Source: Krasilnikovozyma curviuscula (Eukaryota; Basidiomycota; Tremellomycetes; Cystofilobasidiales; Mrakiaceae). From it: a stretch of DNA of 45,502 nt. A program made the position numbers and the translations under genes. The notes under the pieces are model-generated. The model saw only the letters and a list, made by a program, of their open reading frames with translations, searched no databases and was not told where the DNA came from. Shown piece after piece: positions 10,796 to 21,413 of this stretch. How positions within the stretch are numbered: the first letter of the stretch is position 1; each line of letters starts with the position of its first letter. The stretch spans positions 1 to 45,502 of the forward strand of contig MVAQ01000178.1 of the NCBI GenBank assembly GCA_014825775.1. The letters run 5' to 3'.

Positions 10796-12474
10796 ACGTT
10801 GATGTTGATCAATAGTCCCCTTTAGCTTCTGAGTATCGTCTGGAGTACACATTACTACTTATCCACACCACACCAAAAAAAAAAGTAAATGAGAATGAGT
10901 GCAGTGGACGTTTTTCTTGTAACGGTACGACGAGAGGGTCGAGAGTCACGACAAGGATAGTGGTCTCTGTGATGAAGTAGCGATACCACTGTCTTGTGTT
11001 TTATTATTAAAGAATAGTAATTTTAGATACCCTTTCCGGTTCTGCTTAGTAAGGGTTGCGGGTTTTATCCTCATCCTTCTCAACTGTCTTCGCTTGTTTG
11101 AAGGTTTACTATACCTATTTTAATGGAGTTTTATACTGATACAATCATCATGCTGTTAGTTCTGCCTTAAGTCCTGGCGTTTCAAGCCATGGTCCTGTAC
11201 CACTTTGTGCGTCCTGCATGCTCTCTTTCAACTTCTGTGGAAGTGCGGATAGGCCATCTTCAACAACAACATCATTAAAAACTACTACGATCAATGGTTC
11301 ATTCTACTACCGATAATGCGTCTAGGATTTTGAGCCTCACATCGGGCTCCAGTTTCGCAGCACTTAACGATTTTGTTTGCACTTTACCAGAATGACGAGT
11401 AGGGAGATGGAAGACACACTCGTTTCTCCAACAAGACTTTTTTTTATTTGCAGCATGCAGCTTGAACTCGCCTCTTATAGCAAGAACTAACTGACGACTG
11501 AACTCGTGCAACTGTAGATGTGTATAGGAAACAGTCCAGTGTGGTAGGAGGAAATGTTATTGGGACCCACTATTGCAATGATTTGACAGTCTTCATTTGG
11601 TGCCAATCTCTTCTGATTACCATCAACAACTCTAGTACGCTTAGGAGAATCTGTTGGCACATTGGTGGATATTACAAGAACGAAATCAGATACTTAAGTT
11701 CAGCTGAAAAATCAATATATCTACAAGACGTTTAAGCCGTCAGATGGTGCAACAAACAGAGCAACGTACAGACATATCGTGGTCACATACATGCACGACA
11801 GGAAACGGAAGGAGCGTTATCTGTTCCGTTGCTGTATTCTTCCTCTGTCTTTTGAGAAAGTAGGAAACTTCGAGCTATCATTGAAACCGCTTGTGTGAGG
11901 ACCTGTTGTGAAGCTGTTGACAGAGGCGCACACAACATCGAAACAATCAGAAAAAGCTTGTCGCTATCTACTCCAATCGCAAGGCATATCGAAGAATTTG
12001 AGTAATTTTTCCAACTCTGATACCCACAGAGCAGTCCCAGGTCTAAAGTCTGGCGTTGGAGGTGCAGCGGCTCATCTCATCGCCTCTCTTTGCGCGCAAA
12101 GAGACTAGAGTCGGCGTTAGACACTACTGTGCATATGGCCAATCTCGATCCATGTTAGTAATCCATCGAATGATGATGCTTTATGGGTTGAATCGCCCAC
12201 AACGCGCCACTTAGTCGCCCAGCAGAGGAGCATCAGCTTAAAGCAGGCGACTAACCAGATCACCCCTTTGCAACAAACTACGCGGAAGCTCCAACAGACT
12301 CTCAATTAAGGTATGTACAGATATAAGGCTCAATGACATGTCCAGGAGAAGGCCCCGCAGCACTTACTCTACTCCTCTCCTTCTTTTTCGGGTTTAGCTC
12401 AGTTCTCGAGAAGAAGCTTTAAACACCTCAGATCCCACTCTTACACCTCCAGTCACCTTCCGAGCTTCATCACA
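10796..12474. other. 1.7-kb intergenic region with possible decayed gene on the minus strand
   Basis: The largest gap between the modelled genes apart from 2,326-4,372 (see the separate pseudogene entry for 11,150-12,080). The first about 350 bases are the 3' side of the PMP3-like gene, including an A-rich run. The last about 150 bases hold the promoter and leader of the DUF1640 gene. No complete gene, tRNA or repeat was found. Confidence 0.4.
11150..12080 (-). pseudogene. Coding-like minus-strand fragments, possible pseudogene or unmodelled multi-exon gene
   Basis: On the minus strand, stop-free segments in shifting frames give protein-like text. Around 12060-11890, a frame with one internal TAG contains PDFRPGTALWVSELEKLL and FTTGPHTSGFNDSSKF. 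At about 11690-11490 a frame holds RLAPNEDCQIIAIVGPNNIS. At 11510-11300 another ends KLEPDVRLKILDALSVVE before a stop. The next frame (11290-11150) continues with EDGLSALPQKLKESMQDAQS. The frame changes and the TAG suggest a decayed gene, but introns could explain some of them. I recognise no family, and chance open frames of this length are not rare, so confidence is low. Confidence 0.22.
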
Positions 12475-13531
12475 ATGTTCAGTCGAGCAGGGCCGTCGTC
12501 TCTGGCAATCCGGACGTTCAGTACTACTTCAAGACGGTCGTCGTTTCATTTCGACACCCACAAGTTTGTCGAGAGGCTCCAACAGGAAGGGTTGACGAGG
12601 AAACAGTCTGAAGGGATCATGAGTGCACTTGCCGAGGTTATAGATGAAAGTGTGACAAATATGAGCGAGGGTATGGTCAGTAAGAGTGAGCAGGAAAAGG
12701 TACGTCAGAACTCCGAGCGTCGACGAGCATTGAGCTTGTCGACCTGATTTCGAAATGGCCTTCGAGGGAGCTGGAACTTGAAACATATCCTAACAACTTG
12801 CAACTGACAACTCTCCTGCTGCTCTGTCAATCTTTCATCCGCCGCTCCACCTAATTCGCTGGCCCTTCCCGATTCCACAGCAACTCTACGCTCAACAAGT
12901 CTCCCTATCAACGCTCAAATCTGAGCTTGCATTACTCTCTACATCAGACTCGAACCTACTAAGGAGCGAGAACGAGAGACTGCTGGGTGAAGTCGAGAAG
13001 ATCAAGATGAGGCTGAAGGAGGAGATCACGAGGACCCAAGCTGGTGTACGGTTGGATCTGAATTTAGAGAAAGGTAAATTACTCTCCACAGAGCTTGTTC
13101 TTGCGGTGAAATTCCTCTTTCATTGCCCAATGCTCACCTTTTCCCCCTCCTCTCCACCCTGTCGCGCGCTCCATCGCACCCACAGGAAGAATTAGGGATG
13201 AATCCTCCCAGCATGAGCTCAAAATCAAAGAAGTCGATACGAGGATAGAGAGCGAGATTGCAGGGTTGAGGACGCACATGCAGAGTTCGAGGTTTGGCAC
13301 CATCCAGGTGAGTCTTCGCCCTTTGCCCTGACTCTAGTCTCGGTACTACTAGAGGACACTTGCTCAATCAAATGTTTCTGTATCTCCTTAGTGGCTCGGT
13401 TCCATAGCGATAGGTGGAGGCGCTTTAGCGCTGGCGTATAGTAAGTTTTGCCTATCGTTCCTGTAGTCTAATGACTTTGGTGACTCACGGCCGTTGCTTC
13501 ATTCCACCTAACAGTGAGACTGGTTATGTAA
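12475..13531 (+). CDS. DUF1640 / CCDC90-family mitochondrial coiled-coil membrane protein
   Basis: 201 aa from five exons: 12475-12699, 12881-13073, 13186-13307, 13392-13440, 13515-13531. The N-terminus MFSRAGPSSLAIRTFSTTSRR is a mitochondrial presequence (Arg/Ser-rich, no acids). FDTHKFVERLQQEGLTRKQSE is the hallmark opening of DUF1640 (HKFVE-L...G-T--QSEAI). A long Glu/Lys/Leu coiled coil follows, and one C-terminal membrane helix LGSIAIGGGALALAY ends four residues before the terminus. Known relatives are yeast FMP32 and YLR283W and human MCUR1/CCDC90B. They sit in the inner membrane and are linked to respiratory complex assembly or calcium uniporter regulation; which role applies here cannot be told. 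The last exon encodes only five residues. Confidence 0.9.
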
Positions 13532-13721
13532 GAGAATAGAATCAACTGTTATGAGACAAGAAACATGTATCTTTGTTTGTTCAAAACCCCTTGCGTAAGC
13601 GTGCTAGTATTCCAGGTGGGTGTAAAGTGTGTCGTAAAGAAAGGAGCCTTGCATCTTGATTTCCATCCAAAAGTAAAACGTCAAATTATAAGAAATCATA
13701 GCTAAGATCCTCGATTCCATC

Positions 13722-15415
13722 TTAGATTTTCTTGATTAGCTCGGGAACGGCTTCGTACAAATCAGCGACGAGGCCGACATCAGCAACCTGTTGCAGAAAT
13801 TAGTCTTGTTAATGATCTATCCAAAGAAGCAGAACAATGAATGAAATTCAGATAACTGATAACTGACCTGGAAGATTGGAGCGTCTGGATCCTTGTTAAT
13901 GGCGACGATCAGCTTGCTTTCTTTCATTCCGGCCAAGTGCTGGATAGCACCGGAGATACCGACGGCGATGTAAAGTTCTGGAGCGACCACCTATTCCGTG
14001 GTGGGTAGGAAGCAAAATTTGGGGTATGGTCAGCTTCTGAAGACCCAGCAGCGCTATCTCGAACAACGGTGACTCACCTTTCCGGTCTGTCCGACCTGCA
14101 ACGAGTTGTCCGCATAGCCCGAATCAACAGCCGCTCTCGATGCACCTATAGCAGCACCAAGTTTGTCCGCCAGAGGCTCAATGTACTGCTCGAATCCTTC
14201 TTTGGACTTGAGGGCTCGTCCTCCGGAGACAACGCGCGAAGCTGACCCGAGGTCTGGTCGTTCGGAGAGAGTTTCAGAAGTCGAGATGTATTCTGTTGGA
14301 GCTGGTAAAGAAAGAGGATTTGAAAAAGCTTAAGTCAGTAAAGGAAATGAATCTATCACGCTGAGAGAGCAGTTATCGACTCACTGGGGCCATCGACAGG
14401 AGCTACCTCTTCAACAGAAGCACTACCTCCTGTTGCATCTGCACGGTCAAACGATGTTGCTCTGATAGTCAAGATTTTCAGCGGTTCGTCCGACTGGACG
14501 TGGGACAAAATGTTTCCGGCGTCTAAATTGAGGAGGGAAAGTCCGCGCGAAAAACGTAGAGACACAAGAGGCAGATCAAGAATCAGATGAGATATTGGAG
14601 TGATTGAAAAGCTAAATCAGTCAATTCATAACATGGCAGAGTTATTTCCCAAGAAAACATGGTGCTCACAAACTCCTCTAAGGAACTCTCCTTCGCCTTT
14701 GACCTCAATCACGTCACTGATCATCGCCTTGTCCGCCAGTGCGGATACTCTAGGGAAGAGATCCTTTCCAGTAGCAGAGTGAGCAGCCAGGATATGAGTG
14801 TAGGACTTTAGGGAAGCTAAGAGAGGTGCGAGTGCTGTGGTGTAGGAATATGCGGAGACGTCAGTGACTTTTCTTGGAGAAAAAGATGTTGAGAAGGAGA
14901 CGGACGTTCTGCAAGCGTGTGGGCATAGGATGGGGAGGAGGAAGTGAGGAGTTTGGTAAGACCAGATATCCTATTAGAGTAGCGTAGGGTATTTTATCGA
15001 CCAGGTCAGAAGTATAACATCAAGAGTCAGTCTCTAATCCCCCAGCTACACCTAGCACATAAGATACAGTAGGAACAATGTCACAGAAACTTACGACTTC
15101 GCTTTGTCTGTGATTGCTTTCACATCTTCAGCTGAACCCGTGATAATACCATCGACCTACTCGTTGTCGTTCCAGCAGCATCAGCAGCAAATATGACAGA
15201 TCAGCAAAGCAAACAGATTTGGATACTGATCACGCAGATATGAGTCTAAGGAAGCTGGTCTTTACCTGTCCACCAATCTTTCCAGCTGCGGTGACGGCGC
15301 TCAAGCTGCCTGGTGAAATGACTCCTTTGGAATGCTCGATAAAGACCAACGAAGAGGCGAACCTCCTTGAGGATGAAGTTGCCAATGACCGGGTTGTTGC
15401 TCTTAGGAATGACAT
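13722..15415 (-). CDS. ETFA: Electron transfer flavoprotein subunit alpha, mitochondrial
   Basis: 330 aa from eight exons: 15415-15266, 15156-15095, 14970-14906, 14834-14670, 14522-14385, 14301-14078, 13990-13868, 13787-13722. The N-terminal [20 protein letters not shown] is a mitochondrial targeting peptide. Domain I carries [22 protein letters not shown]. The FAD-binding domain II is complete: [62 protein letters not shown], ending [14 protein letters not shown]. With the beta subunit it forms the matrix heterodimer that carries electrons from acyl-CoA and amino-acid dehydrogenases to ETF-ubiquinone oxidoreductase; the partner genes are not in this window. In intron 3 a near acceptor (AAAAG) would leave extra residues. 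The CCACAG acceptor before 14834 gives the conserved [11 protein letters not shown] and is preferred. Confidence 0.96.
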
Positions 15416-15857
15416 GGTTGCGTTGAGATTTCTCAGTCGAGTGCTGGGCGAGAGGGCGTTGGCAGGTGAAAATCTCGGGAGGAGCTGGGGGTTGATTTCC
15501 GGTGAGCTGAAAAAGTCAAGTTGCTGCTCACTTTTCGTCTGTCGTCTCTTTGAAGTCTGTACGAGTGCAATAAGATTTGTGTAGAAAACGATTTGGTACT
15601 GTGAGGTTTTTTTCGACCTCGTTTCTTTTGCGCTGCTGCAGCGGCTTAACGACCGCTGCTGTCAAACGAGCTCTGCTTCAACAATTCCGGTCAGTTGTCG
15701 GCCAAATTGTATCATTTGTTGTGCGCAAAGTATCTTTCCCTTCCTGAATCATACTCAGATTTCGATTCGTTTGTCTGCATCGCAATCTAATTTCTTCGGT
15801 CTAAAGCCAGCGCTATCGCCGTCAACTCCATTGTTGAGGGTGAAAGAGGCAGCTGAT
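15416..15857. other. ETFA promoter and ATP17 3' flank
   Basis: Both flanking genes are on the minus strand, so this is the ETFA upstream region plus the ATP17 3' UTR. Plus-strand open frame 15219-15584 is antisense to ETFA exon 1 and continues into this flank; it shows no product. A GCTGCTGCAG-type GC-rich patch lies near 15630. No clear TATA box. Confidence 0.4.
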
Positions 15858-16983
15858 TTAGTCCTTGTTGAAGTTCTTGTGGAATTCTGAAGGTGGAGAA
15901 GAGAGGAATCTGGTCAGTGTCATTGTTTCGAGGTAATAGTGAAAGGGTTGTAGGGACTTACTCAAGTGGGCTGATTAAAGAGGAAGAAGCGAGAAGGAAT
16001 GTCAATTATTGAAAGCAAAGGAGTAGCGGAGAAAAATGGAGAAAGGTTATCCTTACTGTCGTAAGCGATACCGTAGGAGATGAGCCAGTAGGTTCCCATG
16101 AAGGCGAACAGTGGCCAGCTGCAAAGAGAAGTATACGAGAGTCAGTTAACAGTTCGATAAAAAAGAAGGTTGTAGAGCATCAAGGATATAAGGAAGATTT
16201 CGGTAGACACAAGTAAAGGGAAGGAAGTAGTTCCAACGTTCCCCACGCTCGAGGGAGGTTTCTTGGACGCAGTGAACAACCCGATTTCACCCAGAAGCTA
16301 CATCACACAATGCTTGGGTGATGCGATTTATTGAATGGGTTGTCCAAGGGCCAAAGAAGACTCCTTCGCCCGACGACGCAGCGACCTCGCTTCTCCACCT
16401 CACCCTTCCTTCAGACCCTTAGTCCACCGCACTCATCATACTACAGTCTTGTTCTGCATGGTTACCCGCAGTGATCATGTTTCACACGCTCCTGCTGGTC
16501 TGCTATCCCCACCATCCACCAAGCTCCCTCGCAGCCGTCCCACTTATCCCATACTTCTCTCCCTTCGCACTGCCTCAGAATCCCACTTCTGCCAAAAGAG
16601 CTGTGAACTACAGCACTCACATTTTACCCTTTGGGGCAGAGACGGAGTATCTAGAGGTTGGTGGGAGAGCGCCCTTTGGGAGCTTTGAGTAGAAGGAGAC
16701 AAGGGTGTCGATTTTGGCACCGGCTGATCCTCCAGCCTGTTTAACCCGACACGGAAACACCATATTTGAAGAAGGGCATACATTAGATGTCGAATGGTTA
16801 GGTTGATTAGAGCGGAAATAGACAAAGCAAACGTTCAACAGGGTCAGCATCTCGTCTTAAGTTTTCGACCAAAAGGGTGTCCACAGGGTAGCGAAAAAAA
16901 GGACAACGTACGACGGAAGCTGGAGAAGCAATCTTTGGTGGGATGAGCGTACCCAGGGATCTACGAGCAAGGGTTGGGATCAT
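15858..16983 (-). CDS. ATP17: F1Fo ATP synthase subunit f (ATP17)
   Basis: 112 aa from six exons: 16983-16912, 16736-16621, 16261-16211, 16118-16057, 15970-15962, 15886-15858. The mature start TLIPPKIASP and the block LVSFYSKLPKGALPP match the yeast Atp17 signature (TLIPPKVVSS, VVHFYKSLPQGPAP). One membrane helix WPLFAFMGTYWLISYGIAY follows, then a short matrix or intermembrane tail ending THLKFHKNFNKD. Subunit f is a small Fo stalk/membrane component of the inner mitochondrial membrane. Exon 5 is a 9-nt microexon (CCCACTTGA) with good flanking AATCAG and GTAAGT; it is required for frame. The middle exon 3 has the weakest support: the donor could be GTGAGT after GGTAAAAT (preferred, phases fit) or GTAAAA seven bases earlier. 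Its sequence diverges from yeast. Confidence 0.88.
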
Positions 16984-17472
16984 CTTGAATTTCCACACAA
17001 GAACTGAAGGTGATGGGGAATGGTCAACCTCTCGCTGCAGGGCAGACGTTGACGCGGAAATTGTCAGCTTGTGCTGGAAAAAAAGTCTGATCTGTTAATC
17101 TTCTCGAAAATTGGATTGACAGCTGGAGTTGCTCTGCACGACATTAGCCGCATAATCAGGGGCCTTCAATCAAGGTTTCTATCAGAAATTGTTACTTTCT
17201 CGACGTTTTGACATTTGTTTACGTTTTATCGCGCCCCTAAATTTAGACCTGCAAGTTACCTCAGAGCCCAAGCTGAAGCTATTCTATACATATAAGGGAA
17301 AGCTCTGGTGCTCAACTGGTTAAGGAACGTGAGAATAGAAATCATTTTGTCATTGAAGCCAGCCTGCCGGGCGTCTATGCGACTCAACCCACCTTCCACC
17401 ACAGCTGTTTTGTCATTCACCATGGGTACCTCCCAACCCCACCTCACCATTCTATAAGCAGAAAGAGATTCA
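16984..17472. other. Divergent intergenic region between ATP17 and the membrane-protein gene
   Basis: Likely holds both promoters, as ATP17 reads left and the next gene reads right. A minus-strand frame of 64 codons (17450-17256) starts with ATG but has no recognisable motif or family length; I treat it as chance. TATAAG-like stretches occur near 17290 and 17452. Confidence 0.4.
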
Positions 17473-18672
17473 ATGGTATCAATTGCTTTTTATACAAAGC
17501 AGGAGTACGGCTTCCCGTCAGATATTTTAAACAGACAGCGCCGTCCCAACTACCGATATTGCTCGTATCTCAGTTCGATACCCAACGCTCCTGCCCCCTT
17601 AATATTTCTTCACCTTCGCAACCTGACATTCCGATCGGAAGCACTGGAGGTTGATTGGAATATTGCGTTCAGCTTAATTTCGCCAGTCAAGCATAGTCTG
17701 ATGAATGGTTTCTTGGAAAGTTCACGTACGAATGGACTGATTAAGATCGGTATCGATCAATTTCAACAGCCTGATGTGACTCAGTGGGGCATCGCGAATA
17801 GTCATGAGTTTCACGAGTTATGGAGTAAGTTTTGCTCTCTTCATCTCAGTTCTATCTCATTTCCACCACCTTGCCTTCCAATCCGCTTCCCACGGAATAA
17901 AAGAGCTTTTTTGTATACAAATATAAACTACGCTCACGCCCAGCACTTCGAGCCATCCTGTCATTTATCACCTTTTCCACATGAGTCTTCGCCGAGATCA
18001 CAGCCTGCCGCACACTGAGCACAGGGATTCATCACCTCGCTCCACTCCTCAATATGGTGAATGAGATGATTGATACCTCTGTGATGGCGCAGCAGGAAGT
18101 GGATCTGGGCTGGGCTGCGATTGAGGCGGGTTTAATGGTAGCATGGAACGGTGTTGTGGTGGGTGCGATCGTGAGTTTGTTGTACAAGGTTACGTGGAGG
18201 TGTACTGATGAATTCCTGCTGGTTGGGAAAAGAGGAGAAGAACACATTCTGAGAGGGAAACAGAGAGGAGAATGGCCGTGTTGGGGGACTTACATCGTTA
18301 GTGTGCTCTCCTTCATTTTGAGCCCTTTTCCATTTACTAAACAAAGTTTTCTTCTTTCTTGTAATATGTATGTTTATTGAGCGCCCTTGTATTGGACCAA
18401 CTGGCAGAACGACGAATCAGCCCAGGCCATTCATCCCCACTCTATTCATCATACTTGCTTCTCCTCTCCTCAAACGGTAAAACCCAGTTCAATAATCTTC
18501 TTTCAGACTATACTACCAAAACGTAATGGCTTTCCGACTCGCTGCGCTTGTGAACCTCTTTACGTCGCAGGCGTATATGACCCACCGTTCGCATACCTTC
18601 GGAGGTGAGCATCGCCTCACCGCGGCCATCCCTCTCGTCAGTTGGTCTTTGAGGAGCTACCCGTTGTGGTGA
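17473..18672 (+). CDS. Unrecognised multi-pass membrane protein, four exons
   Basis: I do not recognise the family. Four exons (17473-17824, 18025-18296, 18382-18476, 18507-18672) join in phase to 294 aa. An internal ATG at 17701 (MNGFLESSRTNG) gives 218 aa and may be the true start, because the upstream part is compositionally poor. The central text reads like conserved protein: FHELWRIHHLAPLLNMVNEM, then a first hydrophobic helix GLMVAWNGVVVGAIVSLLYK. After a Lys/Arg/Glu-rich loop comes RPFIPTLFIILASPLLK as a second helix, then a segment MAFRLAALVNLFTSQAY, ending SLRSYPLW. Intron 2 uses GTTAGT and a TATTGAG acceptor (moderate); introns 1 and 3 use GTAAGT and GTAAAA. At least two membrane helices are likely. 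A divergent mitochondrial or ER membrane protein is possible, but no function is assigned. Confidence 0.6.
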
Positions 18673-20178
18673 GTCCCTGGTTGGAAAGGTGGGATACCAT
18701 GAGAGGGTCAATAGTGTCTCTCTTTGGGTCTACACTATGCTCGCAGTTGTTTTGGTCGCGCAAGAGTTATAGTCTTCCGACAGTAGACCAGGAGGAGCAG
18801 GAGGGCGAGAAGTGAGGACGGGAAAGGGGTGTCTTTCTTGTTAGATTGAACACTACACCCACTATACTGAAGCAGTTTGAGAGAATTAACAACTCATTGT
18901 ATCGATATGGTTTCTCGTGAAACTGTTTTTTTTCCTCTTTAGGTATAGCTCCAATCTCAGAGGATGAGGATCGTGCAGAGGGAGAGGAGATAACACAAGA
19001 ATAGGGTAATGAAAGCAATTGAACACAGTATGAAGATGTACTAATTAGCACGACACAGTAAAATAATCTCCTAATTTCCACCCCCTCTGTGGGTAGTAGT
19101 GATCGCAAGAAAGACATGTACTAAGAGGAGGATGCTGGTCTGGTACTGTAGACCCAAAAAAAAGTACGATACTAGTACCAATGATTGCAATAAAGTGATG
19201 TGAGTACAAAATGAAATCCTTCATTGAAACAAATCAGTGTTCAGTCGTACTCGACTGGCAATCGAGCAAATCCCACAGGGCACAAGTACACTGGCAGATA
19301 AGATTTCATTCCCAAGATGGTGAGATTATCTAAGATACCACGCGAGGGAGAAACAGCAGCTTCCTTCGGACTTTAAAAAAGTTGAACAAGAGTTCTTCGA
19401 TCTGAGCTAAAACGCTATATTGATATTAAAATGGCCGATTTCTGATGTTGTTTTTTGACCCGTTAGAGGCCGCCGAATCTACGTCTGGTGCCACCGAGGT
19501 GCTGCGCTGATTTGCTTGGGTGGAACTGATCGGAAGCCGTCAGGCTGTGAACGAGGAGGGCCGTGCAGGCCATTGACCCTATCGTACGTCTCCCTTACCC
19601 CCTCTTGACCAGAAGAAAGGAAGAAAGACTGGCAGGCAGCCCCTGGAGTAAGAGCAGACAGAGTTTCGACCCATCAAGCCACTGCCCTTTTGGGATGAGA
19701 CACCAGCGCTAGCGCCATGTTTTTCGCCTCGCGCCCTGGCAGAGACGCGGTCGAATTCCATGTTCGAGAATGAAAAACAATTGACTGACTCTCAACACCG
19801 ACCTCACGCTCCTTTCTCAGCCATCTCCTGGACACCAGTTGCTTATTTGCTTAGGTGACACCCACTCTCCTTTCTTTCTAAAGTTTGCCCCTTTGCTGTA
19901 CCTCAGGCAAACGTAATACATAAACCTCACTGGTGAGTAACCACCCTCATTTACCACTTGTAAGCTTTGTTGACGCTCAAATTTACACCCCTTTACTCCA
20001 TCTTGGTGACCCCCCTCTAGCTCATCAGCATTTCCATCTCCCTTTCACAATCAATTCATCTTCAACAGATTCATTCACTTGAATTTTGTCCCTGTTTCCT
20101 ACTCAAGAAAAAAAAAGCACACGCCCAAACTCGCCCTGGCTTCCGCAAAATCAACAAACACACTCAGTCTCGCCCAGC
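18673..20178. other. 1.5-kb intergenic region upstream of the glutaredoxin gene
   Basis: Contains a 116-codon minus frame (19117-18767) and a 60-codon minus frame (19761-19579), neither with motif, signal or splice support. A 36-codon minus ORF starting near 19577 and ending at about 19467 (MACTALLVHSLTASDQ, ending TRRRFGGL) is also open; too short to call. From 19800 the plus strand is C/T-rich, as expected for a leader, and a GTGAGT at about 19932 may start a 5' UTR intron. Confidence 0.35.
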
Positions 20179-21413
20179 ATGTCCTACTTCACGTACCAGA
20201 AACGGAAGACATCCGATCCTATCCTCAGAGTCACCAATGTCCAGCCCCTGTTTGAACCTTCAAGGATCAAGCATTCCATTCGACTCATGATCGCCAAAAA
20301 TCGACACTCGAAATCATGGCAGAAGACGGCATTCTTGTACCTCTCGCTGTGCCTTGCTCTGACAACGTGCCTGTCCCTCCTGGCTAACTCAGCAACGTCA
20401 GAAGTTACTCACTACAACCTCATCTCACGCTCCAGGCAAAACTTGAATTCGTCCCGTGGCTTGAAAATTGGCGGCGGCTCAGTGCTGCCCTACCTATTGA
20501 GCACGTCGCATCGAACAGCAGACTCGGCACCTCCACCAGCATATTACCAACAGATCCCAACTTCTCAACAAGTCCAACGAGCAGTCACCCCTTCATCGCG
20601 CCCGTACCAGCTCACTAGGACAGAGGAACTCGCCGCCCTTGTCGCTTTCATGACGCAGGACGCTCACGTCTTGCCCGCTCACACAGACCCCGACGAACCA
20701 TTGGATGCAGATCTGATCTTGGAGTTTGATATTCGAGGTGGGAATGCAGCTGCTAGGGCAGCGGCTATGGAGGAGGAAGTGTGGAGCTTGATTCCTGTCG
20801 TGATGTTCTCAAAGACGTCTTGCCCGTGAGTTTTTTTTTTCGTCTTAGCTTACATCAGCGAACTAACATATGTAACTTTCAGATGGGCGAGTGAAGCTAT
20901 CAGACTGTTGGAATCGTACAAGTTGGACCCAGCACCGTTGATTATCGAAGTCGAACAAAGAAGTAAGAAGAACACCGCCCCTTGTTTACACCTGTCTCGA
21001 ACCTTATATTGACATCATGGCGCAAACTTTTTTTCTTCTTCTCTTCCAGAGGATACTCGAGTCCTGAACAGGCTGGTCAAAAGGTTGACTGGTCATGAGA
21101 CCTTCCCAAGCACAGTCGTGGGTGGAATTTTACTCGGGTGAGCAACCTTTCATGAAAAGTTCGTCACGCTGTGCCACGCGACGCTGACCCCAAAACACAT
21201 CTGTCACTCTGTCTCAGTGGATACGATGAACTTCTAAGTCTCCACCGCTCTGGACTTCTTGCCCAGCTATTCAGCAGAGCAGGTGCTGAACCAGGTCGCA
21301 ACGCTGCTAAGAAGAAGACCAAATTGAAGCAGGGGGGTGTTGCCCAAAAGGAGGCTGACATGGCGAAAGTTGCTGCTGAACTTGACGACTTCGTTGAAAT
21401 TCTCGAAGTATAA
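20179..21413 (+). CDS. Type II membrane-anchored monothiol glutaredoxin-like protein (Grx6/Grx7 type)
   Basis: 336 aa from four exons: 20179-20825, 20883-20962, 21050-21137, 21218-21413. A basic N-terminus precedes one membrane segment (about residues 50-70, AFLYLSLCLALTTCLSLLAN). That predicts a signal anchor with the rest in the secretory lumen, as in yeast Grx6/Grx7. After a Ser/Pro/Tyr-rich stem, the glutaredoxin domain begins near 205: VVMFSKTSCPWASEAIRLLE with active-site Cys215 in CPWA, then the TVVGG turn (cis-Pro region FPSTVVGG) and the GGYDELLSLH glutathione-binding end. Only one active-site Cys is present, so it is monothiol. CPWA differs from the usual CGFS, CPYC or CSYS. The tail is Lys/Ala-rich. 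Likely roles are glutathione-linked redox chemistry or Fe-S/iron handling in ER/Golgi. The first ATG giving the anchor is at 20179. Confidence 0.9.

Noticed and set aside
17256..17450. 64-codon minus ORF with ATG between ATP17 and the membrane-protein gene
   Set aside because: Short, no motif, and lies in a divergent promoter region.
18767..19117. 116-codon minus ORF
   Set aside because: ATG present, but composition is Ser/Leu-rich without domain or splice evidence and no leader-type context.
19467..19577. 36-codon minus ORF ending RRRFGGL, considered as a peptide precursor
   Set aside because: No signal peptide or processing-site repeats; too short to distinguish from chance.
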